DNA of 64,000 bases from Bradyrhizobium sp. 200 (GCF_023100945.1 NZ_CP064689.1:682001-746000); one strand, 5' to 3'; positions 1-9,579 are shown, counted from the first letter of the stretch. Notes: generated from the letters alone by a model not told the origin. Translations and numbers: made by a program.

Positions 1-473
1 CAAGCTCGGTTGAGTCGTTTTTTTTTGCGCGCCAGCGCCCGCTCCAGGCTGCGTCGGTGCACCTTGACGCCGAACCGCGCCGAGATCGCATCTAGGCAGT
101 GCGACGTCGTCAGTTCGGGTCTTGCAGCTTTGAGAGCGGCGACGAACGCAACGACCTCGGCGGAGACCTTGTGGCCGCCTTTGGGGCCTCGCCGGTTCGG
201 CAATAGGCCGGCAAGCCCGGCGGTCTGCAGGGCGCTCTGCGCCTTGTAGAAGGTCGGACGCGTCACGCCGAATGTCTCGGCAGCCTTGCTGATCGCAACG
301 CCGTCGACCTGGTGACGTCGCACCATCTCGTAGCGCACCTGCACCAAGTCCTTCGCATCGAAGAATGGGTTGCTGACGAACGAGGGGTCGCGGACGGCTT
401 CCGGATTTGGATTGAGGACGCCGTCTTGCGCCAGCGCCTCGCTCTTCGGATCCCGCTTCTTCGCCCTGGCCAT
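1..473 (-). CDS. Helix-turn-helix protein of serine-recombinase element (left copy, cut by window edge)
   Basis: Identical to the gene at 29247-29720 and described there. It begins with MARAKKRDPKSEAL, and a helix-turn-helix-like stretch (ISKAAETFGVTRPTFYKAQ) lies near residues 54-72. Only the last base of the stop codon falls outside the window. In the full-length element it sits between a DUF5372-type gene and the recombinase gene, so the recombinase of this left copy, if present, lies outside the window. Confidence 0.75.
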   Translation of the reverse strand, partial: MARAKKRDPKSEALAQDGVLNPNPEAVRDPSFVSNPFFDAKDLVQVRYEMVRRHQVDGVAISKAAETFGVTRPTFYKAQSALQTAGLAGLLPNRRGPKGGHKVSAEVVAFVAALKAARPELTTSHCLDAISARFGVKVHRRSLERALARKKKRLNRA

Positions 474-492
474 GCTCGGCCTCAATCTTACG

Positions 493-640
493 TAAATATA
501 AATACGCCTCTATATGTTGAGTGTCAATGGAGATGTCGACGCCATATGAAGGTATATCGCCGCTGTCAGCGCAGAAGTACGCCGCACCGCGTCGACGGTA
601 TGGCGTTATTGTCTTTACATATGCGGCGTATTTAGATTTA
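493..640. promoter_or_regulatory. Intergenic region with inverted repeat (left copy)
   Basis: Mirror copy of 29080-29227. The two ends of this AT-rich gap carry a 16-bp inverted repeat with one mismatch, TAAATATAAATACGCC against TAAATCTAAATACGCC. It lies between the stop of the DUF5372-type gene and the start of the helix-turn-helix gene and could be an operator for the latter. This is inference from position and symmetry only. Confidence 0.45.
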
Positions 641-943
641 CGCATCGCTGGCGCCCATGCTCTCCGCGAGCCGGTCCAGCGCGTCACAAAGCGCCAACAG
701 GTCGACCGCGCAAAAGGCTGCTCTACCCGCAGCGATCAGCAAGAACTCATCGGGTGGATCGATATCGGTCCATGCGCTCGCGATCGTACAAAGTCGACCG
801 TTCTGCCCTTCATAGACCACCCGGTCTTCGCCCCAATGACGGCGCCGACAGATCAGCTCGAACTTGCGACCGCAAAGTGGATGGAAGGGATGCGTGATCC
901 GCACCTTTTGCTGGGTCGTACCCGCACGACCTGCAGTCGACAA
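638..943 (-). CDS. DUF5372-type small protein (left copy)
   Basis: Identical to 28777-29082. It is about 100 residues with the motif [15 protein letters not shown] near residues 15-30 and a WGED segment after it, which I associate with DUF5372-type proteins that accompany serine recombinases. Function is unknown. It is the gene nearest the end of the element, about 10 bp from the junction with istA. Confidence 0.6.
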   Translation of the reverse strand: MSTAGRAGTTQQKVRITHPFHPLCGRKFELICRRRHWGEDRVVYEGQNGRLCTIASAWTDIDPPDEFLLIAAGRAAFCAVDLLALCDALDRLAESMGASDA

Positions 944-950
944 CTTTTGC

Positions 951-1734
951 CAAGGCCAAGGTCGAGCAGGCGGTCCTCATGGTCGAGCGCTGGCTGCTCG
1001 GGCGGCTGCGCTATCGCACCTTCCACAGCCTCGCCGAGGTCAATGCGGCAATCGCCGAGTTGCTCACCCGGCTCAACGAGGAACGGCCGATCCGGCGGCT
1101 CGGCATCACCCGCCGCAAGCTGTTGGAGGAGATCGACCGGCCGGCGCTCAAGGCCTTGCCGGAGAGCCCTTACGTGTTCGCCGAGTGGCGGATCTGCCGG
1201 GTCAGCATCGACTATCACGTCGAGGTCGAGGCGCATTACTACAGCGTCCCGCATCGCTTCGTCCGTGCCGAGGTCGAGGTGCGCTTCACCGCCCGCACCG
1301 TCGAGATTTTTCACAAGGGCGAGCGGATCGCCGCGCATCAGCGCATGAGCGGCAACCACAAGCACACGACCGTGCCGGAACACATGGCATCCAGTCATCG
1401 GCGCTACGCCGGCTGGACCATCGAGCGTATCCGCAAGGACGCCGCCACGATCGGGCCAGCCACCGCCGCGCTGTGCAACCTGATCCTCGATGAACGCGCG
1501 CATCCCGAACAGGGCTTCCGCGCTTGCCTCGGCATCATCCGGCTCGCCCGATCCTACGGGCACGAGCGGCTCGACGCCGCCGCCATGCGGGCGATCGACA
1601 TCGGTGCGCGCACCTACGGCTCCGTCAAATCGATCCTCGCCAACAATCTCGATCGGCGCCCTTCACCCAAGCGCTCCGCGGACGACGCGCCGATCCTCCA
1701 TCCCAACATCCGCGGGCCGCGCTACTACAACTAG
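951..1734 (+). pseudogene. istA: IS21 transposase IstA, C-terminal part
   Basis: Codes for the C-terminal half of an IS21-family transposase, with the typical segments [28 protein letters not shown], and [18 protein letters not shown] near the end. The reading frame is open from the junction with the serine-recombinase element at about 951-956, so the upstream half, including the DDE catalytic core, is missing here. The missing half of the other copy is at 32077-32858. An internal ATG at 979 exists, but an active transposase is not expected. It is followed after 11 bp by istB. Confidence 0.85.
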
Positions 1735-1745
1735 GAGATCACGTC

Positions 1746-2489
1746 TTGCTCACGCATCCCACCCTCGATCAACTCCACGCGCTCGGCCTTCACGGCATGG
1801 CCAAGGCCTTCGCCGACATCGAAGCCGGCGGCGAGGCCGCGAGCCTCGGCCACGCCGAATGGCTCGCGCTCCTGCTCGAACGCGAAGCGTCGCTGCGACG
1901 CGACAAGCGGCTGTCCAAGCGGCTGCAATACGCCAAGCTGCGCCAGCAGGCCTGCATCGAGGACATCGACTATCGCACCCCGCGCGGCCTCGACCGCAGC
2001 CTTCTGATGATGCTGGTCGAAGGCCGCTGGATCGACGACCACGCCAACCTGCTGATCTGCGGGCCCTCCGGTGTCGGCAAGAGTTGGCTCGCTTCGGCGC
2101 TCGGCAACAAGGCCTGCCGCGACAATCGCTCCGTGCTCTATCAGCGCGTCCCGCGGCTGTTCAGCGATCTCGCTTTGGCGCGCGGCGACGGCCGCCACCC
2201 CCGTCTGCTGCGTGCGCTCGGCCGCGTCGATCTCCTCATCCTCGACGACTGGGGCCTCGAGCCGCTCGACGCCGCGGCTCGCCACGACCTCCTGGAGATC
2301 CTCGAGGACCGCTACGGCCACCGCTCCACCATCGTCACCAGCCAGCTTCCCGTCGATCAATGGCACGCGCTGATCGGCGACCCCACCTACGCCGACGCCG
2401 TCCTCGACCGCCTGGTCCATAACGCCCACCGGATCGACCTGAACGGCGAGAGCATGCGGCGAACCCGTAAGCCCGGCCGAAAGGCCTGA
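1746..2489 (+). CDS. istB: IS21 helper ATPase IstB (left copy)
   Basis: 247 residues, an AAA+ ATPase that assists IstA in target capture for IS21-family transposition. Walker A is GPSGVGKS and Walker B is LLILDDWG, followed by the sensor region STIVTSQLPVDQWH. I chose the TTG start at 1746 because AGGAGA lies just upstream, overlapping the istA stop. It is identical to 27231-27974. The terminal repeats that should follow are absent, because the sequence switches to an IS630-type gene 11 bp after the stop. Confidence 0.9.
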   Translation: MLTHPTLDQLHALGLHGMAKAFADIEAGGEAASLGHAEWLALLLEREASLRRDKRLSKRLQYAKLRQQACIEDIDYRTPRGLDRSLLMMLVEGRWIDDHANLLICGPSGVGKSWLASALGNKACRDNRSVLYQRVPRLFSDLALARGDGRHPRLLRALGRVDLLILDDWGLEPLDAAARHDLLEILEDRYGHRSTIVTSQLPVDQWHALIGDPTYADAVLDRLVHNAHRIDLNGESMRRTRKPGRKA

Positions 2490-2500
2490 GCCAGTGGCGC

Positions 2501-3394
2501 CCGCGGATTGTCAGCCTTTGGCGGCATCGCTATGCCGACCATGGCCTTGAAGGGCTGCAAGACAAGCCGCGGCCTGGCAAGCAGCCGATCTATACGAAGG
2601 CCACCGATAAGCGGATTCTGAAGCTGCTGGATAAACCGCCGCCGGAAGGGTTTGCTCGTTGGACGGGGCCGCTGCTGGCCGAGGCGCTGGGCGATGTTGA
2701 CGTCCAATATGTCTGGCGGTTCCTGCGCAACCACAAGATCGACCTCGTGGTTCGCAAATCTTGGTGCGAGAGCAATGACCCGCACTTCACGGCCAAAGCC
2801 GCCGATGTTGTCGGCCTCTACGTCGCCCCGCCGGAGAAGGCCATTGTGCTATGCGTGGACGAAAAGCCTTCGATCCAGGCTTTGGAGCGAGCGCAGGGCT
2901 ATCTGAAGTTACCCAATGGCCGCGCCTTGACCGGCCAGAGCCACGACTACAAGCGGCATGGCACGACAACATTGTTTGCGGCGCTCGAAGTCGCCACCGG
3001 AAAGATCATCGCGGCTCATTCAAAACGACGTCGCCGCGTCGAGCTTCTCGACTTCATGAACAGCGTCACCGCGGCTTTCCCTGACCGCCAGCTTCACGTC
3101 ATCCTCGACAATCTCAACACCCATAAGAAGAACGAGCACTGGCTCAAGGCCCACCCCAATGTGAAATTTCATTTCACGCCGACAAGCGCGTCCTGGCTCA
3201 ATCAGGTCGAGGTCTGGTTCTCGATCTTGCAGGGGCAGTCGCTCAGCGGCGCTTCCTTCACCAGCCTCAAACAGCTCGAGCAGCACATCAATGTCTATAT
3301 CGAAGCCTACAACGACAAAGCTCAGCCCTTCGTTTGGACCAAGAAAAAGGTCCGTCAACGCCGGTTCAAAGGCCGCCGTATCACTCAGCTATGA
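2501..3394 (+). pseudogene. IS630-type transposase, 5'-truncated
   Basis: Open in one frame from the junction at 2501, reading PRIVSLWRHRYADHGLEG onwards to a stop at 3394 (about 297 residues). It shows the DDE landmarks of the IS630/Tc1 superfamily: VLCVDEKPSIQ, then HVILDNLNTHKK, then TPTSASWLNQVEVWF. The N-terminal DNA-binding part (some 50 residues) has been removed where the inverted repeat begins. No second piece of this gene was found next to the other arm at 27220. Confidence 0.85.
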
Positions 3395-3956
3395 TTCCGG
3401 GTACTAGGGGCGGATATAGACCGAGGGCTGCATTAAGCCCTCCAGAACTTCCGATGGATATCCGACTTGTTGGAACGTCCGACCCAAATGGGGAGAATCG
3501 CCACCGCCAGCATCACGGTCCCAGTGTGCATTGGCGTCTCTCCCGTAGGCCACGCTGAACTGCGAGCCGTAAGAATATCAATCAAGTCCTTCTTTCGACG
3601 TTTAACAATCCCGGTTAGGAGGCGGGCTGCTCTTTCGTGTAAGGAAATTCCTGACATGTCCCGCAATGTCATTTGTGGCGAATTCTAAGCTCTTCTTTGT
3701 TCGTGTTTACTACCATGCGCAATCCGCTGTGGTTATGATGTGACAGTCATCGAATAAGGCATGACGACAAAGTTGCAGTCTGCGGTGCAGAGAAATTCCG
3801 CCGCTGATTGCAACTCCGGCAGTTGTCGAAGAGGATATCTTTGGTTTCAGGTGCAAGCCGCAAATTTCGTCGGCTCGGAAACTCTCTGGTCGAGCGCCTA
3901 CTTGGGAAACACCCATATTTTTTGGTCGTCCCCGACTCAGCTCGAAGGAGGTCACA
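3395..3956. other. Intergenic, no gene recognised
   Basis: Several short open frames exist on both strands but none shows a ribosome-binding site or a recognisable domain. It probably contains the right end of the IS630-type element (just after 3394) and old chromosomal or plasmid filler. Confidence 0.4.
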
Positions 3957-4136
3957 GTGGCAGATTCCCGGAAGATGAAGATCACACGGCGCGCTTACGA
4001 ACTGTGGCAGCAGGCAGGCGAGCCGAAAGATAGAGACGAAGAGTTTTACCTTCAGGCTGAGCGAGAATTGAATGAGGCTCCAGAAAATGCAATCACTGCA
4101 AAAATCTCGCCGGCACCGTCTCAAGGACGTCTCTAA
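3957..4136 (+). CDS. DUF2934-type small protein
   Basis: 59 residues starting with GTG at 3957, preceded by a strong AAGGAGG ribosome-binding site. The protein contains TRRAYELWQQAGEPKDRDEE followed by FYLQAERELNE, the conserved core of DUF2934 proteins (YELWxxxGxPxGRxxEFWLxAE). These are small, soluble, acidic proteins of unknown function, common in rhizobia. It stands alone, with no obvious operon partner. It is too short for most gene finders. Confidence 0.75.
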   Translation: MADSRKMKITRRAYELWQQAGEPKDRDEEFYLQAERELNEAPENAITAKISPAPSQGRL

Positions 4137-4587
4137 CTTTACCCTGCTACTGAATTTGTTGCCACAACTGCATTTGACCTCGATTGCGATGAAATTCCCG
4201 AGAGCGACCAGCGCGTCGCTGGTACTTTGAAGCCGTACACGGCTGCTACAGGACGCCGCGGGGGTTGCTGCGCATGACTACTATGGAAGCTCATTCAGAG
4301 CTGACGATTTAGCCGCAGAACCAGTTTGCCTTGGGTCATTAACGCAAGCTAAATAGCGCCCACCCCTCGTTCGCTTCCCCTCGATAACGACCTGGCCAGG
4401 GGCTGCTTGCCGCCCAAATGCCATGAAGGTCTGCCGCTACGGCCTGACGGGCTTTTCCTGACATTCTCGATCCAGGCGCCAGTTTTAATATGCCTTCGTT
4501 GCGCGAGCAGTGGATCGAATCCGCCATAGACCAATCCGTGTCATCAAGACCATCTTCGGGCATATCGACAGCACGAGGTGAATATAG
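4137..4587. other. Intergenic, no gene recognised
   Basis: About 450 bp without a convincing coding frame, RNA gene or repeat. Reading frames on the minus strand across 4339-4797 are antisense to the small gene at 4588 and lack family signatures. Confidence 0.35.
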
Positions 4588-4785
4588 GTGAAGCAGTTCT
4601 TCCATCTCGTAATCATATCTGTTCTTGCCTTGGGCAGTGCGGCGATCGTGGCGTACGCGACGGCGCACTTTGCACACAACAGTCTCGGCTTTTCTCGATC
4701 CGCGCTCCGCGAGCAGGCGCTGATCTGCGCGGCCCTCATGGTAGGCCTTCTCACGATCGAAATGCTCGCGAGCAAGGAGCGATAG
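4588..4785 (+). CDS. Small membrane protein
   Basis: 65 residues from a GTG start. Two hydrophobic helices are visible, residues 4-24 (FFHLVIISVLALGSAAIVAY) and 45-58 (LICAALMVGLLTIE), joined by a polar loop with a Ser/Arg-rich stretch. No family recognised. It is followed 15 bp later by a second two-helix small protein, so the two may be co-transcribed. Confidence 0.5.
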   Translation: MKQFFHLVIISVLALGSAAIVAYATAHFAHNSLGFSRSALREQALICAALMVGLLTIEMLASKER

Positions 4786-4800
4786 CAAGTGAGCCAACTA

Positions 4801-5003
4801 TGAGGATCGTAGATCGGGCTGTTGCGCTCATCATCTTCATCGGAAGTGCCGGCGTGACCGCGTTGTTAACGGTGCTGCTTATCCACTACGGACTGGGAGT
4901 CCCTGCCTCCGTATTGAGGCTCAATGCTCTCATCTCCGCTGTCGCCCTCTCGTTCGTGCTTGTGGTGGCGATTGTTGGTGGGGCTGACGAGAGAGAAAGG
5001 TAG
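4801..5003 (+). CDS. Small membrane protein
   Basis: 67 residues from ATG 4801. Two predicted membrane helices are present: residues 8-28 (ALIIFIGSAGVTALLTVLLI) and 41-61 (LNALISAVALSFVLVVAIVG). The C-terminus is short and charged (GADERER), similar to the KER ending of its upstream neighbour, which suggests an old tandem duplication. Function unknown. Confidence 0.5.
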
Positions 5004-5037
5004 CTGGAGATTTAAATTCAATATCTGGGGCTTGAAA

Positions 5038-5226
5038 ATGTTCAATGGCAACACAGTCAATAATCAACCTTTGGCTTACTGCGTTCCATGTTCGGAAAGA
5101 ACGCCGCACCGCTACGAACGGCTAGGCGTCAACGGCCGGCTTACATCGAGAGCCGTCTGCCTGGTCTGCAACAACGACTCGCGCAGAGATACAGCGCACC
5201 AGAGGGCAACCGGATCATCTTCATAA
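5038..5226 (+). CDS. Small Cys-rich putative zinc-ribbon protein
   Basis: 62 residues from ATG 5038. Two CxxC pairs, CVPC at residues 15-18 and CLVC at 41-44, are spaced as in a zinc ribbon, with the basic stretch RYERLGVNGRLTSRAV between them. This suggests a small metal-binding, possibly nucleic-acid-binding protein. I do not recognise a named family. It follows the two small membrane proteins on the same strand. Confidence 0.45.
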   Translation: MFNGNTVNNQPLAYCVPCSERTPHRYERLGVNGRLTSRAVCLVCNNDSRRDTAHQRATGSSS

Positions 5227-5382
5227 GCAGGAGGGTTCGAGCGCCTTCGTGCAGTGTAATGTCCGGCGCACCATGTTCGGCATCAACAGTTGACAGGTTT
5301 TTCCTGACGCGCCGGCACGGGATTGGGCTCTAGGATGGGGATTGGTCGAGTGAGGGCATGCAACTTCCGAGGGGGGCGCGCG

Positions 5383-5622
5383 GTGGACCAAAAGGACGAC
5401 AGATCGCTCAAGCAGTACCGGAGCAAGCAACTGTACGAACGAGCGTTTTTCTTCAAGCGCCTGGCGATCGGCGCAGCCGATCCGAAATTTGCGACAAAGC
5501 TTCAGGCCTTGGTGGACGAGTATGAAAAGGAGGCGGCGCGAGCAAAGCTGGAAATAAAACAGCCCGGCGGGCCGCGAGAGACCGCAGCCGCCCATGGCAC
5601 GCCGGAGTGTCGCGCCGGGTGA
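5383..5622 (+). CDS. Hypothetical small charged protein
   Basis: 79 residues from GTG 5383, preceded by a G-rich ribosome-binding site. The centre reads LYERAFFFKRLAIGAADPKF followed by a helical ALVDEYEKEAARAKLEI segment. No named domain recognised. An earlier in-frame ATG near 5323 is possible but gives an atypical N-terminus. Confidence 0.45.
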   Translation: MDQKDDRSLKQYRSKQLYERAFFFKRLAIGAADPKFATKLQALVDEYEKEAARAKLEIKQPGGPRETAAAHGTPECRAG

Positions 5623-5687
5623 GAAATTTCCGCAGCAAGGGAATTCACTCCGCGATCGGTCTAGAACCCACAACATCAACCGACGGC

Positions 5688-6063
5688 ATGGCAACGCAAT
5701 ACGTCCCCGGCGACATCAGGGACTTCATATTGAAGCATATCGCTTCGGTAGCCCAGATTGAAGCGCTGCTCCTGATCTGGTCGAATCCGGAGAAGCGCTG
5801 GCGCGTGTCGAAGGTCGCGGCCCGCATCTACGCCGGCGAAAACCGAAACGGCAAAAGCGCTCGAGGGCCTTTGTGCCAATGGCTTGCTGGTCCGCAAGGA
5901 CGATGTTTTTGGCTTGAACGCATCGGAAGAAAACGTTGAAATGATTGGAAGGCTGAAGGAAGCATACGCTCGCAATCTCATCCCGGTGACGGATGTCATC
6001 CACGGCAAATCGCGAGCCCCTCGTCCGACGGCAGAGACGCGCGGGCTTCGAAGGGATCGATGA
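5688..6063 (+). pseudogene. Winged-helix-like hypothetical protein, frameshifted
   Basis: The first part from ATG 5688 reads GDIRDFILKHIASVAQIEAL and then RVSKVAARIYAGE, an arrangement seen in small DNA-binding proteins of Bradyrhizobium. Near 5838 the frame must shift to continue sensibly with TETAKALEGLCANGLLVRK, DDVFGLNASEENVEM and so on to a stop at 6063. The match of both halves to one fold is my inference. A single-base change in the stretch GGCGAAAACCG would explain it. As sequenced, the protein is broken. Confidence 0.5.
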
Positions 6064-6064
6064 A

Positions 6065-6370
6065 GTGCGCGCAAGCAAGCCGGGCCCGGGCCGCGGACGC
6101 ATCTCAGGCACTGTAGTCCTGCGCGACGCAGGCGGCCTCGCGGTGCTTCTGATGGCCTTGTTCATGGCACAGCCATCCTTCGCCCAGAAACTATACGCTT
6201 ACGAGCCACTGATGATGGATCCGTACTCCACGATCTATGTCAACGATGGCTCCTGTTCGGCAGGCAAGGTTCTTAAGGTGCAAGGCGCACCTCGGAATCA
6301 GCGCCGCAAGAAGAGCTGTGTGCCTATGAGCGATCTGCAGGGCGTTCCGCGCTCCGGCTCCGCCAAGTAG
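6065..6370 (+). CDS. Exported small protein, DUF6719-like
   Basis: About 101 residues from a GTG at 6065. A signal peptide with hydrophobic core GLAVLLMALFMAQ ends at SFAQK. The mature part has the motif IYVNDGSCSAGKVLKV and a later CVPM, so two cysteines could form a disulfide. This layout resembles DUF6719-type periplasmic proteins of rhizobia. The true start is uncertain; an ATG at 6152 would leave too short a signal peptide. Confidence 0.5.
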   Translation: MRASKPGPGRGRISGTVVLRDAGGLAVLLMALFMAQPSFAQKLYAYEPLMMDPYSTIYVNDGSCSAGKVLKVQGAPRNQRRKKSCVPMSDLQGVPRSGSAK

Positions 6371-6398
6371 CCCACATCCCCATAGCCGCTCGACACAG

Positions 6399-6420
6399 CT
6401 TGCGCTCGCGTTAGCGCAAG
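6399..6420. terminator. Bidirectional terminator-like hairpin
   Basis: CTTGCGCT and AGCGCAAG form a perfect 8-bp stem with a 6-nt loop. It lies between two convergent genes (ends at 6370 and 6447), where a shared terminator is expected. There is no clear T-run on either side, so it may only pause or protect transcripts. Confidence 0.4.
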
Positions 6421-6446
6421 GTGTAGTTGCCTGCCCCCGCCTCATG

Positions 6447-7100
6447 TCAGTTTGGCGCGGCGAGCCAGCCCTGCTTGATGCCATAGCGGACAATATCCGC
6501 TCGGCTATGAAGCCCCTTCTTTTCCGACGCTCGCGCCTTGTAGGTCTCCACGCTTTTGACGCTCACCTCAAGCTGTCCTGCGATCTGCTTGTTGCTGAAG
6601 CCCTGAGCCACGAGCTTAAGCACGTCCTCTTCCCGCCGGCTGAGTTCGCCACCATCGCTCTCTTCCGACAAGGCTGGTTCGGGCGCGTTCATCGCCGCCT
6701 TCTCGGCTATCGCGGGATCGAGATAGAGGTCGCCCCGGTTTACGGCCCGGATGGCACGAAGCAGTTCGTCCCCGGCCGATCGCTTCAACAAGTATCCCCT
6801 CGCGCCCGCTTCAAGCACCGGATGCACATAGGCCCGATCTTCATGAACGGTCAGCGCAATGATCTTCACGTCAGGGCATTGCCTGCTCACCTGACGGGCA
6901 AGCTCCATTCCGCTGATGTCAGGCAGCGAAAGATCGATGACCGCGATATCCGGCGAGGAATCGCAAATGGCCTTCAAGCCCGTGGCTCCCGTGTTGGCTT
7001 CGCCAACGAGTTCGACCTCGGGCACGCCCTGCAGCAGCGCGCGGATGCCGGCGAGCACGACGGGATGGTCGTCAACGAGTGCGATGCGAACGGGCGTCAT
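6447..7100 (-). CDS. NarL/LuxR-type response regulator
   Basis: 217 residues. The receiver domain (about 1-120) has the acidic pair DD near residue 10, the phospho-acceptor aspartate in VIDLSLPD near residue 55, a conserved T in ALTVHED and K in YLLKRSA. A LuxR-type helix-turn-helix follows from about 150, with LSRREEDVLKLVAQGFSNKQIA and VKSVETYKAR. It activates or represses genes when phosphorylated by the partner kinase. Its start overlaps the kinase stop by 4 bp (ATGA), so the two are translationally coupled. Confidence 0.9.
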   Translation of the reverse strand: MTPVRIALVDDHPVVLAGIRALLQGVPEVELVGEANTGATGLKAICDSSPDIAVIDLSLPDISGMELARQVSRQCPDVKIIALTVHEDRAYVHPVLEAGARGYLLKRSAGDELLRAIRAVNRGDLYLDPAIAEKAAMNAPEPALSEESDGGELSRREEDVLKLVAQGFSNKQIAGQLEVSVKSVETYKARASEKKGLHSRADIVRYGIKQGWLAAPN

Positions 7101-9175
7101 CTGACGGCCTCCGACGCTTCCATCGGAATCTGAACAAAAATCGTACTTCCCTTTCCTGCCGCAGATTCGACGGCGATCGTACCGCCGAGAAGGGCAACCC
7201 GCTCCTTCATGCCGGAGAGACCCAATCCCGATGTCCGACCGCCCCGTGACGCCACCCGGCCGACCTTCTCGGGATCGAAACCTATCCCGTCGTCCTCGAG
7301 AACCAGCGCCAGCCCTTCCGATTTCTTCTCAAGCACAATGCTCACCTTGCTCGCGTTGGCGTGTTTCAGGACGTTGGTCAATCCCTCCTGAACCAACCGA
7401 TACAGCACTGCCGCCACATCGGGAGCCAGCGAATCGTCGCGCCCGAAGGTCTGGATATCGACACGAATGCCGTAGCGCTCCTGCCATTCCGCAACATAGG
7501 CTTCGATCGCCTTGAAAATGCCGAGGTCATCGATGGCCGTCGGCCGCAGGTCCGACGCCGTGCGATGAATGTCACGGCCGATCTGCGCGGCAAGCTGTTC
7601 CAGCCATCGCACCTGCTCGGTCGCCGCTTCGCCGTTGCCGCCTTTGGCCAATCCCTGCTCCAACGCTTTCAGGCCGAGAGACAGTCCCGTCTCTGTCTGC
7701 CCGATCTGGTCGTGCAGCTCCCGCGAAATCCGGCGCTGCTCCTCTTCCTGGGCCGAAGCCAGCCGCCGAAGCAAATGAGACCGTTCGGTCTCCGCGCGCT
7801 TGAGAATATCGATATCGGCTAACACGCCGTGAATCACATGACGTCGGTTGGGTGGCCCCTCTGCCCTTCCCGCCGCGCGCAACCAGTATTCTCCGCGATC
7901 GTCCGACTGAACCGGAAACTCGACGCTGCTCGATCTGCCGCTCTCGAGGCAATCGGTGGCGAACGAAGCCAGCGCGGCGCGATGCGGTGGTTCTACCAGC
8001 GCGACAATCCGGTCCGCCGACCATCGGGTTTCTCCCGATCGCGCGCCTGCCAGGCCCAGAAGCGCGCAGAAGCGGCCACAGCCGCTGAATTCGTTTGCGG
8101 ATAGATCCCAGCGCCATGTACCGAGTTCAGCCGCATCGATCGCGAGCGCCCCCCGCTTTTCGCTGTCCATCAGCGCCGCCGCGGACTGAAGCGCCTCCAT
8201 ACGCCGGCGCTGGGCAATTTCCCGGGCGATCACCAGACCGAGCGCGACGGCGAGGCCAACGCTCGCCGCCGTACCACCGAACAACAGCCGCAACGAGCGG
8301 GATACGGGCGCATTCAATTCCGACACCGGCACGCCAACGTGGACCGACCATCCTTCCGTGCCGGCGAGCACGCGGTGGACAGTTTCAACATCGATGCCCT
8401 CACGCGTCTGCGTTCGTGCCGAGTTCGAGCCGCCGCGCGCCATGGCTTCCTGTACGGCAGGCGTCGTCGCGCCTGCCTTGGCAATTTTCGTGTCGGGCGT
8501 ACGCGCAACGATCTTCTCCTTGGCGTCAACGACAGTGCCAGCCCATCCGGCGGGTAGTCCCGCCTGGCCGAGAATCGTTCCGATCTGGTCGGGCAACAGG
8601 CCGATCGTCAGGACGTAACGGAGTTCACCATCCCTGATAACAGGGACGCGCAGGGACACGAGCTGCTTGCCGATGGCGGCTTGATAGGGACCGAGCCCGC
8701 CGAGCACCGGCTTTCGTGCGCGCAGCACGGCGTTAAAGCTCTCGGCGTCTGTTACCGGTCCGAGCGGGGCGCCGAGCGGCCGCAGCACATTCAGCACCTG
8801 CTCTTGATCCGGCTTCGTCAGTGCGGCGGTTTCCCACAACGGGCGGGCGGCCACGATACGGGTTGCCTCAAGGTAGAAATCCCGCAAATTCCCCTGATCG
8901 AGCGCGGCCGAGCTTGCAAGCGTCTCAGCCACCTGCAGTTCACGGGAAATCTCGCCTTCGATCCGGTGTGCCACCTGCGTCAGCGCTTCTGTGGCGGCCT
9001 TGCGGGCGTAGCTTCGTTCCTGATCCGCGGTGATATAGGCCATCCATCCCCCGAGAAGCAGGACCGGAATGGCGGCCGTGAGAACGAGCGCCGTGAAAAG
9101 CCAGACGCCTTCCTTTGGCCGGCCTGAACCCGAGGAAAGCCTGCTCCCCAATTCTGCAATCACGATTGCGCGCAT
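7097..9175 (-). CDS. Membrane sensor histidine kinase
   Basis: 692 residues. A first membrane helix (about 25-47) and a second (about 298-320) bracket a periplasmic sensor region of Cache type. A PAS-like domain follows (about 345-470). The HisKA_3 dimerisation motif RRISRELHDQIGQ places the phospho-accepting histidine near residue 486. The ATPase part has LVQEGLTNVLKHANAS and DDGIGFDP. It pairs with the downstream NarL-type regulator. The signal is unknown; nothing in the neighbourhood names it. Confidence 0.88.
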   Translation of the reverse strand: MRAIVIAELGSRLSSGSGRPKEGVWLFTALVLTAAIPVLLLGGWMAYITADQERSYARKAATEALTQVAHRIEGEISRELQVAETLASSAALDQGNLRDFYLEATRIVAARPLWETAALTKPDQEQVLNVLRPLGAPLGPVTDAESFNAVLRARKPVLGGLGPYQAAIGKQLVSLRVPVIRDGELRYVLTIGLLPDQIGTILGQAGLPAGWAGTVVDAKEKIVARTPDTKIAKAGATTPAVQEAMARGGSNSARTQTREGIDVETVHRVLAGTEGWSVHVGVPVSELNAPVSRSLRLLFGGTAASVGLAVALGLVIAREIAQRRRMEALQSAAALMDSEKRGALAIDAAELGTWRWDLSANEFSGCGRFCALLGLAGARSGETRWSADRIVALVEPPHRAALASFATDCLESGRSSSVEFPVQSDDRGEYWLRAAGRAEGPPNRRHVIHGVLADIDILKRAETERSHLLRRLASAQEEEQRRISRELHDQIGQTETGLSLGLKALEQGLAKGGNGEAATEQVRWLEQLAAQIGRDIHRTASDLRPTAIDDLGIFKAIEAYVAEWQERYGIRVDIQTFGRDDSLAPDVAAVLYRLVQEGLTNVLKHANASKVSIVLEKKSEGLALVLEDDGIGFDPEKVGRVASRGGRTSGLGLSGMKERVALLGGTIAVESAAGKGSTIFVQIPMEASEAVR

Positions 9176-9579
9176 ATCTTTTTGCCGGCGAAGACTAACA
9201 AATGCCGTGGTGTCCCTTACATTGCATTCCGCGATCGGACCAGCCTGACATTAGTCTGCCAAGCCCCGTGTCGCCCGCTGAGGTCAGGTAAATCCTGACG
9301 CGCCGCAGCCGTCACTCTCGTTTCCCGGCCCCGTTTCGGTTCCGATCAGGTAAACGCGAACTACAGGGTCCCCGAGGCGGCCGCCGATCCCGGTTTGAAT
9401 CATGAAATGGTCAAACAGATCGCCGAATCCGATGAGGTCACCATCGCGAGACGTTCGATCGGAAGCTCCGCAGCGCCGTGAAATCTCGCGGAGACTGAGG
9501 GCTGCGGGAGCTACTTCTTTCGCCAAGCAAGCTGAGGAGCTACGGAGCCTGTCGCGATTTCAGAAACAAGAGCGCAACA
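9176..9579. other. Upstream region of the kinase gene and filler
   Basis: The part up to about 9300 should hold the promoter for the kinase/regulator operon reading leftwards. I could not identify clear -35/-10 boxes. The remainder has no supported gene. Confidence 0.35.

Larger units (their letters stand above)
1..2500. repeat. Left arm of a long inverted repeat
   Basis: This stretch is the reverse complement of 27220-29719, with position p pairing with 29720-p. Every reading frame I compared across the arm translates identically in both copies, so the arms look close to 100% identical. The match stops exactly at 2500 (27220 on the other side). It probably continues to the left beyond the window. 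It contains part of a serine-recombinase element (1-956) followed by the 3' part of istA and istB of an IS21-type element. Being nested inside each other in both copies, the two elements must have combined before the duplication. Confidence 0.95.

Noticed and set aside
312..1348. Long open frames on the plus strand across the left inverted-repeat arm
   Set aside because: They are antisense or out of frame to the DUF5372-type gene and istA and carry no family pattern.
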